A stretch of 38,247 nt of DNA. It comes from an uncultured Blautia sp. Lineage in GTDB: Bacteria; Bacillota; Clostridia; Lachnospirales; Lachnospiraceae. The DNA is taken from the NCBI GenBank assembly GCA_934437695.1, contig CAKSAW010000001.1, positions 1 to 38,247 of the forward strand, written 5' to 3'. Below are positions 33,589-38,247 of the stretch, one piece after another. The translations under genes were made by a program, and so were the position numbers. The stretch's first letter is position 1. Every line of letters starts with the position of its first letter. The notes beneath the pieces were generated by a model. The model saw only the letters and a program-made list of their open reading frames with translations. It had not been told where the DNA came from and ran no database searches.

Positions 33589-36054
33589 ATGACAGGACTT
33601 ACAAATGAACAGGTGCAGGAGAGAATTGCAGAAGGAAAGGTTAATGCCAACGAGAACCCAAATACCAGAACCTACAAGCAGATTGTTTTGGAAAATACAC
33701 TTACATTCTTTAACTTTTTGAACCTTGTGTTGCTTGTTCTGGTGCTTTTTGTGAGGTCTTATAAGAATTCCATGTTTATGGGGATTATTCTGATCAATAC
33801 TGTGATCGGTATTGTTCAGGAGATCAGGGCAAAAAAGACCCTTGACAAACTTGCGATTCTTACAGAGAGCAAAACAGTGGTTTTGCGTGAAGGAAAGAAA
33901 TGGAGTATTTCTACAGAAAAGCTGGTGCTGGATGATCTGATTTTTCTGAAAACAGGAGATCAGGTGCCGGCTGATGCGAAAGTACTGGAAGGCACAGTGG
34001 AGGTAAATGAATCTCTGCTGACAGGTGAATCTGATAATCTGGCCAAGAGTCAGGGGGATGAACTTTTTTCGGGGAGCTTTGTAACATCAGGGGAAGCCTG
34101 CTGTCAGGTGATCCATGTCGGAAAAGACAATTATGCATCGCAGATTACAAGTGAGGCAAAAGAATTTAAACGTCACAATTCAGAACTTCGAAATTCGCTG
34201 AATGCGATCTTGAAGGTGATCAGTATTATCATTGTGCCTCTGGGAGCAATGCTGTTTTATAAACAGTATTATATTGTGGGAGATACGTTGAAAGATTCTG
34301 TGGTAAATATGGTTGCCGCAGTACTTGGGATGATCCCGGAAGGTCTGGTATTGCTGACAAGTGTGGCACTGACACTGGGATCTGTGGTTCTTGCAACTAA
34401 GAAGACATTAGTGCAGGAACTTTATTGTATTGAAACTCTGGCAAGAGTTGATACGCTCTGTCTGGACAAGACAGGAACGATCACAGAAGGGACCATGAAG
34501 GTTGAGGATGTACAGCTGTATGATACCGTAGACAGGACTGTGGAACATACTGCTAAATTTGATACAGAGACAGGGGAGCGTATCCAGGATACATCAGAAA
34601 CAGAAATATCTGCTGAAGACAAACAACAGCTTCAGGAAATTGACCATATTATGGGAAATCTGATGTCAGTCCTTAATGATCAGAATGCAACAGCTGATGC
34701 GTTGAGAGATCGATTTCCGTCAAAATCTGATCTGAAGCTGAATCATGTGATTCCATTTTCATCTGACAGAAAATACAGTGGCGCTGTGTTCGCGGATAAA
34801 GGAACCTATCTGATGGGAGCTGCGCAGTTTCTCTTTCCTGAAGGAAATGAAGAACTTCTGGAACGTTGCAGTACTTATGCAAGTTCCGGATATCGTATTC
34901 TTGTTCTGGCTCACAGCGAACAGGGAACAGAAGGGACAGAACGCCCGGAAGGTCTTGTGCCGATTGGTCTGTTTCTTATCACAGATGTAATCCGTGAGGA
35001 AGCGCCGGATACGTTGGCGTTTTTTGACAGCCAGGGAGTTGATCTTAAGGTTATTTCCGGAGATGATCCTGTGACTGTTTCTGCTATCGCGAAAAAAGCG
35101 GGACTGAAAAATGCAGATCATTATATTGATGCAACAACAATAAAAACTCCCGAAGAGATGCAGAAAGCTGTTGCAGAGTGCAGCGTTTTCGGACGTGTAA
35201 CGCCACAGCAGAAGAAACAGATGGTACAGGCACTTCAGTCACAGAAACATACAGTTGCAATGACCGGTGATGGTGTAAATGATGTACTTGCGTTAAAAGA
35301 GGCAGACTGCAGTATTGCTATGGCAGCAGGAAGTGATGCAGCTAAGAATATTGCCAATGTGGTTCTGCTTGATTCCAACTTTGGGGCAATGCCTCACATT
35401 GTAAATCAGGGACGTCGTGTTGTCAATAATATCCGAAGTGCTGCATCAATGTTTCTGATAAAAACCATTTTTTCAGTTCTTCTTTCACTGATCACGATTT
35501 TCTTTGGGGATGCATATCCATTTGAACCCATCCAGATGTCCCTGATCAGTGCATGTGCAGTGGGTATTCCGACATTCCTTCTGACACAGGAGAACAATTA
35601 CAATAAGATCGATCATACATTTTTGAGACATGTGTTTATGAATGCATTTCCTGCAGCAGTTACTATCACAGGCTGCGTATTTACGATCATGCTGGTCTGT
35701 CAGAATATATATCATTCCAATATCATGCTTAATACAGCATGTGTGCTGGTTACAGGATGGAATTATATGTCTGCACTGCGGACTGTTTACTCGCCGCTGA
35801 ACACATACAGAAAGGTGATCATTTATGGAATGCAGTTTGCATTTTTTATAAGTGCAGTAGTGCTTCAGAATCTGTTGACTCTGGGGTCTCTGGAATTCGG
35901 AATGATTATCCTGGTGTTTGTCCTGATGACATTTTCGCCAATCCTGATCGAGACTATAACAGAATGGATCAGAAGGATTTATGAGAAGTCACTGGACAAA
36001 GAAGATGAAAACAAGGGATTTTTTGCAAGATTTCTGGAAAGAGTCCAGAAGTAA
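33589..36054 (+). CDS. Cation-translocating P-type ATPase, CtpE-like
   Basis: Membrane pump of the P-type (E1-E2) family. The start at ATG 33589 follows GCAGGAGG (33577-33584); the open frame before it covers the nifU terminator hairpin. It has 821 residues. Seen: actuator TGES (145-148), membrane-4 PEGL (250-253), phosphorylation motif DKTGT (Asp293), TGDGVND (559-565) and about ten membrane segments with six at the C-terminal end. PEGL replaces the PEGLP of Ca2+-ATPases and there are no heavy-metal CPC motif or N-terminal metal domains, a pattern shared with mycobacterial CtpE, reported as a calcium pump. The substrate here is inferred: Ca2+ or another divalent cation. Confidence 0.9.
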   Translation: MTGLTNEQVQERIAEGKVNANENPNTRTYKQIVLENTLTFFNFLNLVLLVLVLFVRSYKNSMFMGIILINTVIGIVQEIRAKKTLDKLAILTESKTVVLREGKKWSISTEKLVLDDLIFLKTGDQVPADAKVLEGTVEVNESLLTGESDNLAKSQGDELFSGSFVTSGEACCQVIHVGKDNYASQITSEAKEFKRHNSELRNSLNAILKVISIIIVPLGAMLFYKQYYIVGDTLKDSVVNMVAAVLGMIPEGLVLLTSVALTLGSVVLATKKTLVQELYCIETLARVDTLCLDKTGTITEGTMKVEDVQLYDTVDRTVEHTAKFDTETGERIQDTSETEISAEDKQQLQEIDHIMGNLMSVLNDQNATADALRDRFPSKSDLKLNHVIPFSSDRKYSGAVFADKGTYLMGAAQFLFPEGNEELLERCSTYASSGYRILVLAHSEQGTEGTERPEGLVPIGLFLITDVIREEAPDTLAFFDSQGVDLKVISGDDPVTVSAIAKKAGLKNADHYIDATTIKTPEEMQKAVAECSVFGRVTPQQKKQMVQALQSQKHTVAMTGDGVNDVLALKEADCSIAMAAGSDAAKNIANVVLLDSNFGAMPHIVNQGRRVVNNIRSAASMFLIKTIFSVLLSLITIFFGDAYPFEPIQMSLISACAVGIPTFLLTQENNYNKIDHTFLRHVFMNAFPAAVTITGCVFTIMLVCQNIYHSNIMLNTACVLVTGWNYMSALRTVYSPLNTYRKVIIYGMQFAFFISAVVLQNLLTLGSLEFGMIILVFVLMTFSPILIETITEWIRRIYEKSLDKEDENKGFFARFLERVQK

Positions 36055-36092
36055 AAAATGAGGACAATCTGTAAAACATGCAGATTGTCCTC
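36055..36092 (-). terminator. Terminator for the amylosucrase-like gene (- strand), between convergent genes
   Basis: GAGGACAATCTG (36060-36071) and CAGATTGTCCTC (36081-36092) form a perfect 12-base stem. Read on the - strand it is followed by ATTTTTT, a good terminator for the gene ending at 36161. Read on the + strand it has only a weak GTTT tract but may still act for the ATPase. Confidence 0.78.
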
Positions 36093-36093
36093 G

Positions 36094-36151
36094 TTTGCGT
36101 TATGTATAGTCTGCGTTATGCAGCTTATATTATATGGTCTGCGTTATGCAG
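36094..36151. repeat. Short direct repeats with internal dyads in the convergent intergenic gap
   Basis: GTCTGCGTTATGCAG occurs at 36109-36123 and again at 36137-36151, exactly 28 bases apart, and a worn copy GTTTGCGTTATG is at 36094-36105. Each full copy can form CTGC-GTTAT-GCAG. Function unknown. Confidence 0.7.
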
Positions 36152-36160
36152 ATTAAAGGT

Positions 36161-38247
36161 TTATTTTTTTCTGCACAGCCAGAAGCATCCGAATGCGGGG
36201 ATCATAACACCCTTGGCTTCCATTGTATGTCCTGAGATAAGGTCTGTATACATTCCGTCATCTTCATTGATCCATGCAACTTTATCCTGATCGCTGAAGT
36301 TATAGATACCGATTAGTTTTTCTTCGTCATTTTCGCGCACAAGGGCAAGGACAGAAGAATCCCAGGTATCAATAGTGCGAAGATTAGCAGTTGTATCAAA
36401 AACACTGTGAGAGCTTCTGATATGTTCCAGATGATCCAGAGCGTGGAAAAGTTTACCCTGTACTGTATCTGCAATATTTCTGTTAGGAGCGAAAGACCAG
36501 TTAAATTCTCCTCTGTGGAGATAACGGGAATCAACTGCCTTATCCGGATCATTTTTATAAGAATAGTCATTTACCTGACCAATTTCATCGCCGCTGTATA
36601 TAACAGGAATGCCTGACTGAGAGAACATAAATGCGTGAAGAGTAATATCATAGCGTATACTTCTGTCAACACCTTCAACATTTCCTTCAAAACCATATTT
36701 CTCAATACCACACAGAGATGCAGTAGTACCACAGAGTCTGGCATCACCCAGACGTGGGTCATCATTGTAAAGTTCTCCGCGGCCAAAAGATCCCGGATAT
36801 TTGCCTGTAAAGAAATCATTCAGGAATTTTTTGTGAGAAACCTCATCAATAGAGAAGTTTTCAAGGAAATCGTAATCCAGTCCCCAGCCAATGTCATCAT
36901 GGCAGCGCAGATAGTTCTGGAAAATATATTCTTTAGGAAGGGATCCGAGAATATCCAGCTGTCTGCGCAAGAGGGATACATCCTTGGTTGCAACTGTATG
37001 CCAGGTGCTTGCCATAGTTGTAACATTGTAAAGAATATGGCATTCCGGTTTCTCCAGTGTACCGAAATATGGAACAACCTTTTCAGGCGCCATAACAACT
37101 TCTCCCAGAAGCAGAACTCCCGGGCACACGATCTCACAGATCATACGCATCATACGCACAATTGTGTGCACCTGCGGCAGGTTACGGCAGTTTGTTCCAA
37201 GCTGTTTCCAGATATAAGGAACTGCATCGAGACGCACGATATCAACACCCTGGTTTGCCAGATACAGCATATTGTAGACCATTTCGTTAAATACAACAGG
37301 ATTTCTGTAATTTAAATCCCACTGATATGGATAGAAAGTAGTCATAACGTGTTTGCGAGCATCATCCAGCCATGTAAAGTTACCCGGTGCAGTAGTCGGG
37401 AATACCTGTGGACAGGTTTGTTCGTAGAGCGCAGGGATATCATAGGTATCAAAGAAGAAATAACGGTCCTGATATTCTTTTTCACCTGCTCGTGCACGTT
37501 TTGCCCATTCATGATCTTCGGATGTATGGTTCATAACAAAATCAAGGCAGATGTTGATGCCGCGTTCGTGGCATTTTGATGTCAGTTCTGAGAAATCTTC
37601 CATAGTACCAAGTTCAGGCTGTACAGTGCGGAAGTCGGCAACTGCGTAACCACCGTCACTTTTACCCTTTGGAGATGCAAGCAGAGGCATCAGATGAAGA
37701 TAATTAACATTGCATTCTTCTACATAATCAAGATGCTCTTCAAGACCCTTAAGAGTGTGTGCGAAATTGCTTACATACATCATCATACCCATAAGATCAT
37801 TGCGCTTGTACCAGTCAGAATCAGATTCTCGTTTTTTGTCGGATGTTTTTAATGCTGAATTTCTGTTGTTGTAAAAAGCTTTCATATTAGATGTGAGGTC
37901 ATTCAGATATGTCATGACATCATCACGGTCCTGATATAATTCACAGTATAACCATTTTAATTCATCATAATGTTTCTGGAAGCGTTCATTATATACAGCA
38001 AGGTCAGCCGGCATTTCCAGTTTAACAGGTTCCACCTTTGAAGTCTCCACTTTGATGGGTTCAGCCTTTGAAGTTTCAACCATGACAGGCTCGGTTTTAG
38101 AAGTCTCAACCTTGATAGGTTCAGTTTTAGAAGTTTCGACTTTGATAGGCTCGGTTTTAGAAGTTTCAACTTTAACAGGTTCCACCTTGGAAGTGGTTAC
38201 TTTTAAAATATCAGCTCCCTGATTTTTGATTGTTGCTGAAGAGCGTT
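36161..38247 (-). CDS. GH13 amylosucrase-like enzyme with N-terminal repeats, 5' end beyond window
   Basis: Alpha-glucan-active GH13 enzyme resembling amylosucrase (GH13_4), which makes alpha-1,4-glucan and fructose from sucrose, or a sucrose hydrolase relative. Numbered from an in-frame GTG at 38185: an N-terminal helical domain (about 62-125), region I LDFVMNH (214-220), nucleophile Asp320 in DIVRLDAV, acid/base Glu362 in LLLGEVV, and region IV LRCHDDIGW (426-434), whose double Asp is typical of amylosucrases. Residues 1-56 are tandem ten-residue repeats. The frame stays open to the window end, so the true start is outside or ambiguous. No signal peptide is visible in the part seen, so cytoplasmic action is likely. 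Confidence 0.88.
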   Translation of the reverse strand, partial: RSSATIKNQGADILKVTTSKVEPVKVETSKTEPIKVETSKTEPIKVETSKTEPVMVETSKAEPIKVETSKVEPVKLEMPADLAVYNERFQKHYDELKWLYCELYQDRDDVMTYLNDLTSNMKAFYNNRNSALKTSDKKRESDSDWYKRNDLMGMMMYVSNFAHTLKGLEEHLDYVEECNVNYLHLMPLLASPKGKSDGGYAVADFRTVQPELGTMEDFSELTSKCHERGINICLDFVMNHTSEDHEWAKRARAGEKEYQDRYFFFDTYDIPALYEQTCPQVFPTTAPGNFTWLDDARKHVMTTFYPYQWDLNYRNPVVFNEMVYNMLYLANQGVDIVRLDAVPYIWKQLGTNCRNLPQVHTIVRMMRMICEIVCPGVLLLGEVVMAPEKVVPYFGTLEKPECHILYNVTTMASTWHTVATKDVSLLRRQLDILGSLPKEYIFQNYLRCHDDIGWGLDYDFLENFSIDEVSHKKFLNDFFTGKYPGSFGRGELYNDDPRLGDARLCGTTASLCGIEKYGFEGNVEGVDRSIRYDITLHAFMFSQSGIPVIYSGDEIGQVNDYSYKNDPDKAVDSRYLHRGEFNWSFAPNRNIADTVQGKLFHALDHLEHIRSSHSVFDTTANLRTIDTWDSSVLALVRENDEEKLIGIYNFSDQDKVAWINEDDGMYTDLISGHTMEAKGVMIPAFGCFWLCRKK
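38015..38197 (-). repeat. 30-base tandem repeat coding for a ten-residue repeat
   Basis: On the - strand five full units and a partial sixth encode the decapeptide (V/T/A)EP(I/V)KVETSK before the amylosucrase-like catalytic part, with a partial TTSK before the first unit. Units are nearly identical in DNA as well, so they look recently copied. Such a run could change length by slippage in steps of 30 bases, keeping the frame. Confidence 0.85.

Noticed and set aside
36635..37315. 226-residue open frame on the + strand
   Set aside because: It lies opposite the conserved GH13 catalytic core, has no ribosome site or recognisable domain, and is an antisense shadow.
37957..38169. Open frame on the - strand over the repeat region, rich in Leu/Lys/Ser
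   Set aside because: It is a frame shadow of the 30-base tandem repeat; the amylosucrase-like frame continues into a well-conserved catalytic domain and explains the region.
1..38247. Mobile elements, CRISPR arrays, defence islands, tRNA/rRNA genes, riboswitches
   Set aside because: No transposase, phage or cas-like reading frame, no spaced repeats of CRISPR form, and no recognisable tRNA or riboswitch fold; xerD has the context and length of the housekeeping recombinase rather than an integrase.

Overview
The window is a stretch of core chromosome from an endospore-forming, anaerobic Firmicute. The best guess is family Lachnospiraceae (Blautia/Dorea/Ruminococcus-like). Reasons: AT-rich DNA, strong AGGAGG ribosome sites, frequent GTG/TTG starts, a complete spoIIIAA-AH operon plus spoIVB, spo0A, spoIIM and a SpoVB-like flippase, and the gene order asp23-nusB-xseA-xseB-ispA-dxs-tlyA-nadK-argR-recN-spoIVB-spo0A. 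This placement rests on gene content and order; no 16S rRNA is present. I see no tRNA or rRNA genes, CRISPR array, insertion sequence, prophage or integrated element. No stretch longer than 300 bases lacks a gene.

Layout. (1) 1-3389, + strand: a UvrD/PcrA-type helicase cut by the left edge, a small Sfp-type phosphopantetheinyl transferase, and a membrane-anchored protein of unknown function. (2) 3433-8343, +: spoIIIAA-AB-AC-AD-AE-AF-AG-AH, the mother-cell half of the SpoIIIA-SpoIIQ channel. (3) 8404-10117: prfC with its own promoter. (4) 10121-19216: asp23, nusB, both exonuclease VII subunits, the isoprenoid genes ispA and dxs, tlyA, nadK, argR and recN, tightly packed with many ATGA or longer overlaps and closed by a strong terminator. 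(5) 19298-21575: spoIVB and spo0A; the spo0A upstream region carries 0A boxes. (6) 21566-23134: glgA with promoter and terminator. (7) 23281-25007: recA-recX under a promoter with a textbook Gram-positive LexA box. (8) rny, then spoIIM with a SigE-like promoter, then xerD. (9) 28716-31161, - strand: a DAHP synthase and a SpoVB-family flippase. (10) 31217-33478: iscR-like regulator, nifS-like desulfurase and nifU-like scaffold, a compact Fe-S cluster module. (11) a CtpE-like P-type ATPase. (12) - strand, open at the right edge: a GH13 amylosucrase-like enzyme preceded by a tandem ten-residue repeat.

Most of the window is expected housekeeping and sporulation machinery, and I do not see a convincing new defence or mobile system. 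The observations most worth checking are regulatory or architectural. They are a near-perfect intrinsic-terminator structure inside spoIIIAE; a spoIIIAA gene whose ideally placed ribosome site points to an ATA codon; a long spoIIIAF/spoIIIAG overlap; candidate Spo0A boxes upstream of spo0A and between spoIIM and xerD; a ribosome site folded into a hairpin before rny; and the repeat-bearing amylosucrase. All domain and motif calls come from reading translated sequence; no database search was run.
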